Positions 31,770 through 40,305 of a stretch of 42,130 nt of DNA are shown piece by piece. A model generated the notes under the pieces. The model searched no databases, was not told where the DNA came from, and worked only from the letters and a program-made list of their open reading frames with translations. Source of the stretch: an uncultured Hyphomonas sp. (GTDB lineage: Bacteria; Pseudomonadota; Alphaproteobacteria; Caulobacterales; Hyphomonadaceae); the NCBI RefSeq assembly GCF_963678875.1, contig NZ_OY787455.1:1-42130 (forward strand). Direction: 5' to 3'. Each line of letters starts with the position of its first letter. Position 1 is the stretch's first letter. The position numbers and the translations under genes are program-made.

Positions 31770-32402
31770 CTACCCTTTCATCAGGCCAGCGGCCTTCAGC
31801 AGCTTGCCGGCCCGCAGAACGCGCTGGAGCTTGTCTTCCGACGACCGGTCACCCTTGTTGGAGTCCGGGTGGAAGCGGCGGACATATTCGGCATAGCGCA
31901 CGCGGATCTCGTTCGGCGAAGCATCGATCTCGAGATCCAGTTCCCGCAGTGCCCGGGCCTGTAGGCCGGAGCGGCGCCCGGTCGTGGCATTGCCGGTCGC
32001 CTCTGCAACATCGTCCATGTCGAAGAAGCGGCGGCCGGCCCAGCGGCGCGGGTCGAACTGGTCGGCGCTTTTCTTGCCAGCCATCGGGCCGGTGCCGAAT
32101 CGCCATGTGCGCTTGTGGCCGAATCGCTCCGCCCGGGTGAAGGCAGCGGCCTCCGCCTGTGACATGCCTTCGAAGAAATTGAAGCTGCGATTGTATTCGG
32201 CGATGTGCTTGGCGCAGAAATAGTGGCGCCCATTCCCCTTCGCGCCGCGCTTCGGCGCGGGGTGGCTGCCTTCCAGGTCGCAGCCTTTGTGATCGCAGAC
32301 ACGCGTCTTGCGTGCCCGCGCACGCGAGACCTCGTCGGCCGGCGGGTTCACCCTTATATCGGTGAACTTGACACGGTAGGGGTATGGATCGCCATCGGAC
32401 AT
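31770..32402 (-). CDS. DnaJ-domain protein of the alphaproteobacterial bolA-linked type
   Basis: A 210-residue protein with a C-terminal J-domain (about 150-210) that keeps the HPD tripeptide (RRFHPDSNKGD), which stimulates Hsp70 ATPases. The N-terminal part starts with PYPYRVKFTDIRVNPP and has a possible Cys/His zinc site (VCDHKGCDLEGSHPAP and HYFCAKHIAEYN). The J-domain is at the C-terminus instead of the usual N-terminus. The gene is divergent from bolA, with only 31 bp between the start codons, and precedes glpD by seven bases. The neighbourhood with bolA, a CNNM/CBS protein, aroB and aroK resembles that in Caulobacter relatives. A specific client for this co-chaperone is not known. Confidence 0.87.
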   Translation of the reverse strand: MSDGDPYPYRVKFTDIRVNPPADEVSRARARKTRVCDHKGCDLEGSHPAPKRGAKGNGRHYFCAKHIAEYNRSFNFFEGMSQAEAAAFTRAERFGHKRTWRFGTGPMAGKKSADQFDPRRWAGRRFFDMDDVAEATGNATTGRRSGLQARALRELDLEIDASPNEIRVRYAEYVRRFHPDSNKGDRSSEDKLQRVLRAGKLLKAAGLMKG

Positions 32403-32433
32403 GACCCCGGATAATAAGGAGTGCGCGTTAAAG

Positions 32434-32712
32434 ATGCCACAACTGACTGACAGACTGTCGCGGATTCATGAGCTTTTGACTGAAGCTTTTCAGCCTCTGG
32501 AGCTGGAAATTACCGATGACAGCGCAAAACATGCCGGTCATGCAGGCGCTCGTCCCGAGGGTGAGACGCATTACAGCGTGAGAATCACTTCCGCCGCCTT
32601 CGAAGGCCTGTCGCGCGTCCAGATCCAGCGCAGCGTGATGCTGGCCCTGCAACAGGAATTCGACACCGGCCTGCACGCCCTTGCCCTGAAGGCCAGCGCG
32701 CCAAAGGCCTGA
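32434..32712 (+). CDS. bolA: BolA family protein
   Basis: Small (92 residues) BolA-fold protein, often a partner of monothiol glutaredoxins in iron-sulfur metabolism and morphology control. The BolA pattern is clear: ETHYSVRITSAAFEGLSRVQIQRSVMLALQQEF with the conserved His, and LHALALKASAP at the end. AAGGAG sits 12 bases before the ATG, a rather long spacing. An alternative ATG at 32401 lies on the complementary strand of the DnaJ start codon and would add 11 residues; it has no better ribosome site. It is divergent from the DnaJ gene. Confidence 0.9.
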   Translation: MPQLTDRLSRIHELLTEAFQPLELEITDDSAKHAGHAGARPEGETHYSVRITSAAFEGLSRVQIQRSVMLALQQEFDTGLHALALKASAPKA

Positions 32713-32784
32713 TTTTCAAGAATCTTCGGAACCCCTGCGCCTGCCTGAACGTATTCTCCTCAACACCGTCGAGGAGAACGGGTG

Positions 32785-33150
32785 ATGGTAATCAGGATGA
32801 TCATGGCGGCCCTGGCCGCAACAGGATACGTGTGCGCGGCGTCAGCCGACGATGCCAGCATCAGATACGATGCCCGCGCGGACCTTGGCATGCTGCACGA
32901 GATCCGCGACACGGTCTGCGCCAGCGGCGACGAAGTCCTGTTCCTGCCGGTGTCCCACGATGTTCCGGCGAGCGAGACGCGCTATGCCCTCGTCCCTGCC
33001 GCAAACCTGAATGTGATCAGCGCCCATGTCGTCACACCTGACCAGCGCGTCTGGCTGATCCGGCATGGCTGCAACAGCCCGGCTTCGCGCCAGCAGGCGT
33101 TCATGAATGTGTCGACCGTGACGCCGGGGTCAGGCGGGCTCGACTACTGA
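32785..33150 (+). CDS. Small secreted protein, unknown function
   Basis: A 121-residue protein with a Sec signal peptide (MVIRMIMAALAATGYVCAASA, likely cut before DD). The mature part of about 100 residues has two cysteines (TVCASGDEV and RHGCNSPAS) that could form a disulfide, and is otherwise a beta-rich soluble sequence with no family I recognise. The ATG at 32785 follows GAGGAG by eight bases; an overlapping GTG at 32782 is possible. Its last 21 bases overlap the end of the convergent CNNM/CBS gene. No neighbour suggests a function. Confidence 0.75.
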   Translation: MVIRMIMAALAATGYVCAASADDASIRYDARADLGMLHEIRDTVCASGDEVLFLPVSHDVPASETRYALVPAANLNVISAHVVTPDQRVWLIRHGCNSPASRQQAFMNVSTVTPGSGGLDY

Positions 33151-34392
33151 GATATTAAGACCGGTCACCTGGTTGCGCTGGCGGCGCAGCACGTTGAACC
33201 GGTAGCCGTGGAACACGAAGCTCTGCCCGGCTTCCGGAATGGTCTGCGCTTCGTGGATGACGAGGCCCGCCACCGTCACGGCTTCGTCGTCAGGAAGGTT
33301 CCAGTTCATCGCCCGGTTCACATCGCGGATCGGCACCCAGCCATCGACATTGACCGAGCCATCTTCCTGCGGGCGCACGCCCTGCACGGCGATGTCGTGC
33401 TCGTCATGGATTGAGCCGACGATCTCTTCGAGAATGTCTTCCAGCGTGATCAGGCCCTGAAGCTCGCCATATTCGTCGATGACGAGGGCGAAGTGGCTGC
33501 GTTCTTTCAGGAAGGCATCGAGCTGGTCCTGCACCGGCGTCGTCTCCGGCACGAACCAGGGTTTGCGCATGATGGAATCGAGATCGAGGCTGGCAAGGTT
33601 GCCGCCGAGCGGAATGATCGCGCGCAGAAGGTCCTTGGCATGCAGGATACCGACGATCTCTTCCTTTTCGCCGCGATAGAGCGGGATACGCGTGTGCGGG
33701 CTGGCCAGCGCCTTCATCACCATCTGGCGCGGATCGAGGTCCGCGCTCAGCATCTTGATGTTCTTGCGGTGGATCATGACGTCTTCGACCGTCAGTTCCT
33801 TGAGGTCCAGCGCGCCGACAAGGCGCTGGCGGTCCGCATCGCCCACACCGCCTTCCGAGGCATGCAGGTCGATGGCGCCGCGAATCTCTTCATCCGCCGT
33901 AATCGCTTCGGCGGGTGTTCCGAGGCCGACCAGTTTCAGCGTCACCGAAACGATCGCCTGGATCGCGGTCACGATCCATGAGGCGAGCGCCACGAGCACG
34001 GAGATGATGCCGGCAACACTCATCGCCATCGCATCCGGGCGGCCGATGGCATAGGTCTTCGGCATCACCTCGGCAAAGACCAGCACGAGGATCGTCATGA
34101 CGCCGGTGGCCATGGCCATGGCCATCCCGCCCTGCCCGAACAGCTGGGTGAACAGCGACGTCGCCAGCACCGACGCAAGAATGTTCACGACATTGTTGCC
34201 GAGCAGGATGGAGCCGATCAGCCCTTCCCGGTTGGAGATCAGCCGGTTCACGGCGGCGGCGCGCTTGTCGCCTTCCTTCTCCAGCGCGTGCATGCGCGCA
34301 CGCGAGGCAGCCGTCAGCGCCGTCTCGGATCCCGAGAAAAAGCCTGACAGCGCCAGCAAAACGAAGATGGCGATGATGTAACCGGCGATCAT
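33130..34392 (-). CDS. CNNM/CBS-domain membrane protein (HlyC/CorC family)
   Basis: Inner-membrane protein of 420 residues: an N-terminal CNNM domain with about four helices (including GSILLGNNVVNILASV and FAEVMPKTYA), then a paired CBS region (TVEDVMIHRKNI, TRIPLYRGEKEEIVGILHAKDLL, ALVIDEYGELQGLITLEDILEEIVG), then the transporter-associated C-terminal domain (VDGWVPIRDVNRAMNW). Relatives are linked to Mg2+ or Na+ handling; annotations as haemolysin are historical. The family-conserved place, between bolA and aroB, supports a housekeeping role. It overlaps the convergent small secreted gene by 21 bp at its end. The start follows a weak site (GGGCTGAC), 20 bp after the aroB stop, so it may share the aroK-aroB transcript. 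Confidence 0.92.
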   Translation of the reverse strand: MIAGYIIAIFVLLALSGFFSGSETALTAASRARMHALEKEGDKRAAAVNRLISNREGLIGSILLGNNVVNILASVLATSLFTQLFGQGGMAMAMATGVMTILVLVFAEVMPKTYAIGRPDAMAMSVAGIISVLVALASWIVTAIQAIVSVTLKLVGLGTPAEAITADEEIRGAIDLHASEGGVGDADRQRLVGALDLKELTVEDVMIHRKNIKMLSADLDPRQMVMKALASPHTRIPLYRGEKEEIVGILHAKDLLRAIIPLGGNLASLDLDSIMRKPWFVPETTPVQDQLDAFLKERSHFALVIDEYGELQGLITLEDILEEIVGSIHDEHDIAVQGVRPQEDGSVNVDGWVPIRDVNRAMNWNLPDDEAVTVAGLVIHEAQTIPEAGQSFVFHGYRFNVLRRQRNQVTGLNISVVEPA

Positions 34393-34412
34393 GTCAGCCC
34401 GTATGTCCCCTG

Positions 34413-35543
34413 TTATCCCTCAAGCGTCTCGCCGCGCAGGAAATCTTCCACGGCGGCAAGGTCTGCATCGGGATGAATGTATGCCTGTCCGATGCCACGG
34501 GCGAGAATCAGCGGCACCTTCCCGCCCCTGGCCTTCTTGTCCTGCTGCATCAGGCGGACGAGTTCGCTGGCCGTATACGCGCCGCCCTGCCGGCCGGGAA
34601 TGGCCGCTTGCAGTCCGGACGCTTCCAGCACCCGGCGCACACGCGCGGCATCTTCCGGCGGCGTGATGCCCTGGGCCGCGCCATAGCGGAAGGCGAGCGC
34701 CATGCCGATGGAGACCGCTTCGCCATGCAGCAGGTCTGGCCGGTAATCATTCGCCGCCTCCAGCGCATGGCCGAATGTGTGGCCGAGGTTCAGCAGCGCG
34801 CGTACGCCCTTCTCGGTTTCATCCTCTGCCACAATGGCCGCCTTCGCCCGGCAGCTGACGGCGACCGCATAGGTAATCGCCTCGGCTTCCAGCGCCAGCA
34901 CGCGTGTGCCGTTCGCTTCCAGCCAGTCGAAAAAGGCCGGATCGTTGATCAGGCCGTATTTGACGATCTCGGCATAGCCTGCACACAGCTCCCTTGCCGG
35001 CAGCGTGGCAAGCAATTCAGTGTCCGCGATGACGAGACGCGGCTGGTAGAAGGCGCCGATCAGGTTCTTGCCGCGCGGGGAGTTCACAGCCGTCTTTCCG
35101 CCGACGGAGGAATCGACCTGCGCCAGCAGCGTCGTCGGCACCTGGACGAAGCCCATGCCGCGCTTCATCAGGCTGGCCGAAAGCCCGGCAATATCGCCGA
35201 TCACGCCGCCGCCGAGCGCGACCAGCATGTCGGACCGGTCTGCCCCGCCCTCCAGCAGCCAGTCGAGAATGGCTTCCAGATTGGTGAAGCTCTTTGTCTT
35301 CTCGCCCGGTGTCAGCGCCAGCCAGCTGGACGTGATACCGGAGGCCGACAGCACAGCCTCGACCCGGGCCCGGTGGGCCGCCTCGACATTCGCGTCCGTC
35401 AGCACGAAGACGCGCTTCTGCTTCAGCATCGGTACGAGGCGCGGGCCGAGTTCCGCCAGCGCGCCATGGCCCACAAGGATATCGTAGGACCGGGCGCCGA
35501 GGTCGACAGACACGGTTTCCAGTTCAGGGGCAGTTACGCTCAT
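34413..35543 (-). CDS. aroB: 3-dehydroquinate synthase
   Basis: Second enzyme of the shikimate pathway: converts DAHP to 3-dehydroquinate with NAD and a metal ion. The 376-residue protein has VLTDANVEAAH (nucleotide region), ALGGGVIGDIAGLSASLMKRG, VPTTLLAQVDSSVGGKTAVNSPRGKNLIG and NLGHTFGHALEA, all conserved AroB motifs with the metal-binding His and Glu. The true start is the ATG at 35543, which overlaps the aroK stop by four bases (ATGA), so translation is coupled. Longer readings into aroK would add unrelated residues. aroK-aroB is a usual bacterial pair. Confidence 0.96.
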   Translation of the reverse strand: MSVTAPELETVSVDLGARSYDILVGHGALAELGPRLVPMLKQKRVFVLTDANVEAAHRARVEAVLSASGITSSWLALTPGEKTKSFTNLEAILDWLLEGGADRSDMLVALGGGVIGDIAGLSASLMKRGMGFVQVPTTLLAQVDSSVGGKTAVNSPRGKNLIGAFYQPRLVIADTELLATLPARELCAGYAEIVKYGLINDPAFFDWLEANGTRVLALEAEAITYAVAVSCRAKAAIVAEDETEKGVRALLNLGHTFGHALEAANDYRPDLLHGEAVSIGMALAFRYGAAQGITPPEDAARVRRVLEASGLQAAIPGRQGGAYTASELVRLMQQDKKARGGKVPLILARGIGQAYIHPDADLAAVEDFLRGETLEG

Positions 35544-36112
35544 TGGGGTTTCCAGGTCTTCAGGGCCTTCAGGATGGCATTCACCGTATTCGTGTGCGGA
35601 CCGTCCTTGGATTTCACCACCAGGTCGGCCTGCGAATAGATCGGTGTGCGCTCTGCCAGCAGGTTTGTCAGCACGCTCTTCGCATCCCCCCGCTGCAGGA
35701 GGGGGCGTGTATCGCGCTTCTGCACGCGCTTCCACAGGGTTTCCAGATCGGCGTTCAGCCAGACGGTAATGGCATGCTCCCGCATCAGGGACCGCGTCTC
35801 ATCATTGAGATAGGCCCCGCCCCCGGTGGCCAGCACATGCGGCGGCAGGGTCAGCAGGCGTTTCAGCACCTGCTGTTCGCCGCGCCGGAAGTCCGCTTCG
35901 CCATGCAGGGCGAAGATGTCGGAGATCGACAGGCCTGCCGCTTTCTCGATTTCGGTGTCGCTGTCATAGAACGGCCGGCCCAGTTTCTCGGCGAGGCGCC
36001 GCCCGACGGTCGACTTGCCCGCCCCCATCAGGCCGACAAGCGCAATCGTGCGCGACTCATAGGGCAGAGCCGCCGGTTTTTCTTGCGCTGGACTGTCACT
36101 GTCAGAAGGCAT
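35540..36112 (-). CDS. aroK: Shikimate kinase
   Basis: ATP-dependent phosphorylation of shikimate in aromatic amino acid synthesis. The 190-residue protein has the P-loop GLMGAGKST (27-35), the substrate pocket FYDSDTEIE and DFRRGE (catalytic Arg and Glu), the ATGGGAYL loop and the lid KRDTRPLLQ. It is about 15 residues longer than the E. coli enzyme because of a polar N-terminal extension (MPSDSDSPAQEKPAALPYES), common in alphaproteobacteria. No strong Shine-Dalgarno is seen at the ATG. It is divergent from the 44-residue membrane protein gene, with 109 bp between starts. Confidence 0.95.
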   Translation of the reverse strand: MPSDSDSPAQEKPAALPYESRTIALVGLMGAGKSTVGRRLAEKLGRPFYDSDTEIEKAAGLSISDIFALHGEADFRRGEQQVLKRLLTLPPHVLATGGGAYLNDETRSLMREHAITVWLNADLETLWKRVQKRDTRPLLQRGDAKSVLTNLLAERTPIYSQADLVVKSKDGPHTNTVNAILKALKTWKPQ

Positions 36113-36221
36113 TCTGGACTTTCATGGCCGGTTCAGTTCATTTCCTATAGAGACGGTAAGGCCTTCGCAATTGGTGAAGGTGGGCCGCAAAAGACCGAAT
36201 GCAACCCAGAGGTGTGATCCC

Positions 36222-36356
36222 ATGCGCAAATTCCTGATCCTGCTTGGCATTTTGGCGGTGATTGGGCTGGCAGGCCTGTGGTGGCTGGGCACCAAGGCAG
36301 AGCAAGGCAAACCGGCACCGGGCGAAATCCGGATCGAGGTTGAAGATGTGGTCTAA
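36222..36356 (+). CDS. 44-residue single-helix membrane microprotein
   Basis: MRKFLILLGILAVIGLAGLW forms one hydrophobic helix; the remaining 24 residues (WLGTKAEQGKPAPGEIRIEVEDVV) are acidic and polar, presumably periplasmic. AGAGGTG lies about six bases upstream of the ATG. The gene ends inside the start of the next, with 11 bases shared, a typical sign of translational coupling. The regular length and the good ribosome site argue for a real gene although it is small. No family is recognised; it may anchor or stabilise the exported protein encoded next. Confidence 0.7.
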   Translation: MRKFLILLGILAVIGLAGLWWLGTKAEQGKPAPGEIRIEVEDVV

Positions 36357-38166
36357 ACGGGCGCTGGCCGGCGCGGCGCTGGCCACACTCCTGAGTTGTC
36401 CTGCTTCCGCGCAGATCGAGGACAGCTGGCTCGAACAGGTCGATCCCTGGGGAATCAGTTACCTCGGCGAGGACGAACCGGCGCTCCGCACCCGCATGTG
36501 GCGCGGCGCGAGCGGCGAAGACCTGCTGGCACTGATGCAGGATGCGCGCACCAAGGGCCTCAGCCCCGCAGAGCAGATCCTGATGCGCCGCCTCGTCCTG
36601 TCAGGCGGGCGGGCCCCGGAAGGCGAGGAGGGCAATGCCCTGCTGGCCGAGCGGGCACGGATCGCTTTCGAACTCGGCGAAGCGGCGGCTGCCGCTGGCC
36701 AGTTTGCGGAGCTGAAAACACCCCCGCCGGGCGTAGATGCCCCCGCGATGGCCGCGGACCTGAACCTCGTGCTCGGCAATGAGGCGACCGCCTGCGAAGC
36801 ACTGAATACGCCGAACCCTGAGAGCGACTACTGGCCCCGGCTGCGGGCCGTTTGCGCGGCGCTCGCGGGCAATACATCCGGCGCAGAACTCGCCATGGAA
36901 ATAGCGCAGGCGCAGGGCGTGGAAGACAGCTGGCTGTCCAGCGCCATCTTCGCCATGTCCGGCGTCGCGCCGACACCGCCCAAGGCAAAATTCGACAGCG
37001 GGATCGGCTTTGTCATGTCGAACCGCGCCTTTCTGGAAGTGACACCGGACGCCGTGCCCGCAGATCGGGCCGACATCGCCGCCGCCATGGCCCGGCGCAA
37101 GCTGACCCCGCCGGATGTGCGGGTGAAAGCCGCCCAGATCGCCGCCGAAGCCGGCCTGATCGACCGCGAAGAATTCCGCATCGCCTATAATTCGGCCCTC
37201 GCCGCGGACGGCTTCAATCCGCGGACCCTGCTCAGCGAAGCCATGTTCGCCGCGGCCGACGGGACCAGCAGCGATGCCGACACGGCGGAGGCCATCGCCG
37301 CAGCGCTGATCGAGGCCGAAGAAAACCCGGCCCATTTCGCCGCCACCGCCAGCCTGCTGCGCGCGGGCATGGCAAAGCTGCCGCTCGGTCCGGACACCGA
37401 AGACAAGGCCTTCCTGTTCGCCCGCGCCAATATTGCCGCCGGTGAAATGGACGAAGCGCTCCGCTGGGTCACACCGCCTGAACCGGAACCGGAGCCTGTT
37501 CCGGAACCTGCTGCACAGGAGATGGCGAGCCTTGAAGCGATTGGTCCCGCGCCGGAAGATGGCGTGGCAAGCGTCCCGGCAAACCTGCTGATCCCGGATG
37601 GGATTACCATCGAAACCGGTGGCACGGCGCAGGAAGCGGCCCCCGGCGATGAGACCTCAGCCGGAGAACTGTCTGAAGATGGAGACCTGCTGCCGGAAGA
37701 GGACATTCTTCCCGAACCGCCGACTTTCGAGGCCGCATGGATCGGTGCGCTGATCATTCTTGCCGACGCCGAAGCCAGCAAGGACGCCATCAGGGCAGCC
37801 GCTGAAAATCTGATTGCGGCAGCAGAGAATGAAGACAAGGCCGAAGCCGCCGCACGCATTTTCGCGCTCTGGACTGCGGCCGGCACGGCCCCGCCATCGG
37901 AAGCGCGCTCGTACCTGTCGATCCACAGCCCGGTGGACGAATCCTCGTCTGCCCCCGGCGATGCGATCGCTGTCTGGGCCGCTGCCCGGTCCGGCACGGC
38001 GGCGGAAGTCGTGCTGCGGACGGTCTCGCTCACCAATGGCGATGCATCAGAGCTCGGCCTTGCGGATATCACGCTGATCCTCGCCGCGCTTGAGGATATC
38101 GGCGCCGAAGACGCCGCCCGCCTGATGGCGCTGGAGGCAACCGGCTACTGGAAAGAAGCCCCCTGA
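36346..38166 (+). CDS. Large exported helical-repeat protein, unknown function
   Basis: A 606-residue protein with a Sec signal peptide (MWSKRALAGAALATLLSCPASA, cut before QIEDS). The mature part is rich in Ala, Glu and Leu and reads as a chain of short helices (for example GEAAAAAGQFAELKTPP and ALAGNTSGAELAMEIAQAQG), suggesting a TPR-like or alpha-solenoid protein with no clear Pfam-style match. A proline/glutamate spacer (PEPEPEPVPEP) and an acidic stretch at about 375-460 divide it. There is no lipobox, so it should be soluble in the periplasm or outside. The ATG at 36346 follows GAGG by seven bases and overlaps the upstream microprotein gene. A longer in-frame reading from 36262 lacks a signal peptide at its start and was rejected. 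Confidence 0.8.
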   Translation: MWSKRALAGAALATLLSCPASAQIEDSWLEQVDPWGISYLGEDEPALRTRMWRGASGEDLLALMQDARTKGLSPAEQILMRRLVLSGGRAPEGEEGNALLAERARIAFELGEAAAAAGQFAELKTPPPGVDAPAMAADLNLVLGNEATACEALNTPNPESDYWPRLRAVCAALAGNTSGAELAMEIAQAQGVEDSWLSSAIFAMSGVAPTPPKAKFDSGIGFVMSNRAFLEVTPDAVPADRADIAAAMARRKLTPPDVRVKAAQIAAEAGLIDREEFRIAYNSALAADGFNPRTLLSEAMFAAADGTSSDADTAEAIAAALIEAEENPAHFAATASLLRAGMAKLPLGPDTEDKAFLFARANIAAGEMDEALRWVTPPEPEPEPVPEPAAQEMASLEAIGPAPEDGVASVPANLLIPDGITIETGGTAQEAAPGDETSAGELSEDGDLLPEEDILPEPPTFEAAWIGALIILADAEASKDAIRAAAENLIAAAENEDKAEAAARIFALWTAAGTAPPSEARSYLSIHSPVDESSSAPGDAIAVWAAARSGTAAEVVLRTVSLTNGDASELGLADITLILAALEDIGAEDAARLMALEATGYWKEAP

Positions 38167-38253
38167 TCCGAACTCCGGCTTGATCTCTGCCGCAAAAGGC
38201 AGATGCTGGTCCTCACTTAGATGGCCCGACTGAGAGGCCCGAGGGAGGAAATC

Positions 38254-40221
38254 ATGAAATACCTGGGACAGGCGAGCCTCGCCGCCCTGATGCTGGCGGC
38301 TGCCTGCACAGCCCCGCAGGACTCCGCATCCGCGCCAGAGGCGACAGCGGGCACACCGGAAACGCTCGCCGAGACCACACCCGCCGAAACGCTGCCCCCT
38401 GCCCCCGCTGGCCGCGTCGCCCTGTTCGGTGACCTGCACGTCCATACCGGCCAGTCTTTCGACGCCTTCATCTCCTCCGTCCGTGCGACGCCCGAAGATG
38501 CCTACCGGTTTGCCAAGGGCGAAAAGATCACCACCGATGGCGGCTATGACGTGCAGCTGAACGGCCCGCTCGATTTTCTCGCCGTCACCGACCATGGCGA
38601 ATACATGGGCATCATGCCCGTCATGGCGACGCCCGGTTCCGCCCTCTCCCGGACGGCTTTTGCAAAGTCCGTGTTCGGTCCGGACGCCGAGAACCCGGCC
38701 CAGTCCTTCCAGAATGTCGGCCTGACCATCGTGTCCGGTGACGAGATCGAGGAAATCTACGACCGCGACGTGATCGACTCCGCCTGGCAGCGCGCCATCG
38801 ATGCCGCCGAGCGTCACTACGAACCTGGCAAGTTCACGACCTTCGCCGGATACGAATTCACCGCCATGACGCCGATACCGGAATCCAGGATTCCGGCCGC
38901 CGCCAACCTGCACCGCAACGTGATCTTCCGGGGCGAAGCACCGCAGCGCCTCTTCTCCACCCTCGATTCCCCGAACCCGGAGGATTTGTGGGACTGGATG
39001 GACGCCCAGCGCATCGAAGGCCGGGATGTCATGTCCATTCCGCACAATTCGAACGCCTCCAATGGCGAGATGTTCGCCTCCGAAACCTATGAGGGCGGCG
39101 AGCTGACGGCGGACTATGCGGTCACCCGCATGCGCAACGAGCCGGTGATCGAGATTACCCAGATCAAGGGCACATCGGAAGTGCATCCCGCCCTTTCGCC
39201 AAATGACGAATGGGCCAATTTCGAACTCTACGAGACCCTCATCGGCAGCGCCGCGAAATCCTCTCCGCATACCGGAGATTTTGCCCGCAACGCGCTTGCC
39301 CGCGGCCTCGGCCTTGCCGACACGAAAGGCTTCAACCCCTATAAATTCGGCTTCATCGGGTCCAGCGACACGCATATCGGCGCCGGGCCTTTCATCGAGG
39401 AGAAATTCTGGGGCAAGTTCCCTGTCGATGGCGCAAGCCCGGAAGCCCGTCACTCCATCCCGCCGGACGGCGCCATGACATGGGACGCCACGGAAGCCGA
39501 AGCCTCTATCCCCGCCGACGGCGTCATGGTGCCCAACATGCGCCGTCTTCTCGCCGCCAGCCAGTACAGCGCCTCCGGCCTCGCCGGTGTGTGGGCGGAT
39601 GAAAACACGCGTGAAGCCATCTTTGATGCCATCCGCCGCAAGGAGACGTTCGGCACATCCGGCCCGCCCATGAAAGCCCGCATGTTCGCAAGCTTCGATT
39701 TCGACGAGGCGATCCTTTCCGACCCGGAACTCGTCGCCAGTGCCTATGAGACCGGCGTCCCGCAGGGCGGGTACCTGGCCGGCGGCGGCGCTGCGCCGAA
39801 AATCCTTGCCTGGGCCATGCGCGATCCGGACTCCTATCCCCTGCAGCGCCTGCAGGTGGTGAAGGTCTGGACCGATGCCGACGGCACCGCACATGAAGCG
39901 GTTTATGATGCGGCCTGCTCCGGCGGTGCCCTGCCTGACCCGGCAACCCATCGGTGTCCGGACAATGGCGCGAGCGTCGACCTCAGCGACTGTTCCACCG
40001 ACGACGGCACAGGCGCGGGGGAGATGAAGGCCCTCTGGACCGACCCCGGCTTCGACCCCGCCCGGCGCTCCGCCTATTATGTCCGTGTGCTGGAAAACCC
40101 GTCCTGCCGCTGGTCCAGCTGGGACGCCGTCCGCAACGGCACGCCGCCCAATCCGGACATGCCGTCCACCATTCAGGAACGCGCCTGGACGAGCCCGGTC
40201 TGGTACAATCCGGAAGGCTGA
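38254..40221 (+). CDS. DUF3604 lipoprotein, PHP-like metal-dependent hydrolase
   Basis: A 655-residue lipoprotein: MKYLGQASLAALMLAAAC with the lipobox Cys in LAAAC-TAP, followed by a Thr/Pro/Glu-rich linker. The DUF3604 domain starts with FGDLHVHTGQSFDA, whose His pair suggests a PHP-like metal site, and continues with DFLAVTDHGEYMG, VMSIPHNSNAS and FGFIGSSDTHIGAGPF; these Asp and His motifs look like a metal-dependent phosphoesterase. The tail has two Cys pairs (DAACSGG, HRCPDNGASVDLSDC). The start at 38254 follows GGGAGGAA; an upstream reading from 38221 lacks a signal peptide at its start. DUF3604 proteins have no firm reaction; a phosphatase or related role is an inference. Confidence 0.88.
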   Translation: MKYLGQASLAALMLAAACTAPQDSASAPEATAGTPETLAETTPAETLPPAPAGRVALFGDLHVHTGQSFDAFISSVRATPEDAYRFAKGEKITTDGGYDVQLNGPLDFLAVTDHGEYMGIMPVMATPGSALSRTAFAKSVFGPDAENPAQSFQNVGLTIVSGDEIEEIYDRDVIDSAWQRAIDAAERHYEPGKFTTFAGYEFTAMTPIPESRIPAAANLHRNVIFRGEAPQRLFSTLDSPNPEDLWDWMDAQRIEGRDVMSIPHNSNASNGEMFASETYEGGELTADYAVTRMRNEPVIEITQIKGTSEVHPALSPNDEWANFELYETLIGSAAKSSPHTGDFARNALARGLGLADTKGFNPYKFGFIGSSDTHIGAGPFIEEKFWGKFPVDGASPEARHSIPPDGAMTWDATEAEASIPADGVMVPNMRRLLAASQYSASGLAGVWADENTREAIFDAIRRKETFGTSGPPMKARMFASFDFDEAILSDPELVASAYETGVPQGGYLAGGGAAPKILAWAMRDPDSYPLQRLQVVKVWTDADGTAHEAVYDAACSGGALPDPATHRCPDNGASVDLSDCSTDDGTGAGEMKALWTDPGFDPARRSAYYVRVLENPSCRWSSWDAVRNGTPPNPDMPSTIQERAWTSPVWYNPEG

Positions 40222-40237
40222 CACAATTTTGCCTGAA

Positions 40238-40264
40238 GCGCAGGGCAGACACCCTGCCCTGCGC
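40238..40264. terminator. Strong hairpin after the DUF3604 gene, terminator-like
   Basis: GCGCAGGGCAG-N5-CTGCCCTGCGC: a perfect 11-bp stem 17 bases after the stop. It lacks a T-run, so it may need Rho or serve as a transcript stabiliser before the DUF2721 gene. Confidence 0.55.
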
Positions 40265-40305
40265 GCCTCCGGCCGTTTGTCCGCCCCTCAAGTTCCAGGT
40301 GTTTC

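Noticed and set aside
32401..32433. bolA translation from the ATG at 32401
   Set aside because: The 11 added residues do not fit the BolA start and that codon lies over the DnaJ start; the later ATG is preferred although its ribosome-site spacing is long.
38047..40224. A 725-residue open frame opposite the DUF3604 gene
   Set aside because: No ribosome site and no recognisable motifs; DUF3604 has a lipoprotein signal and family motifs on the other strand.
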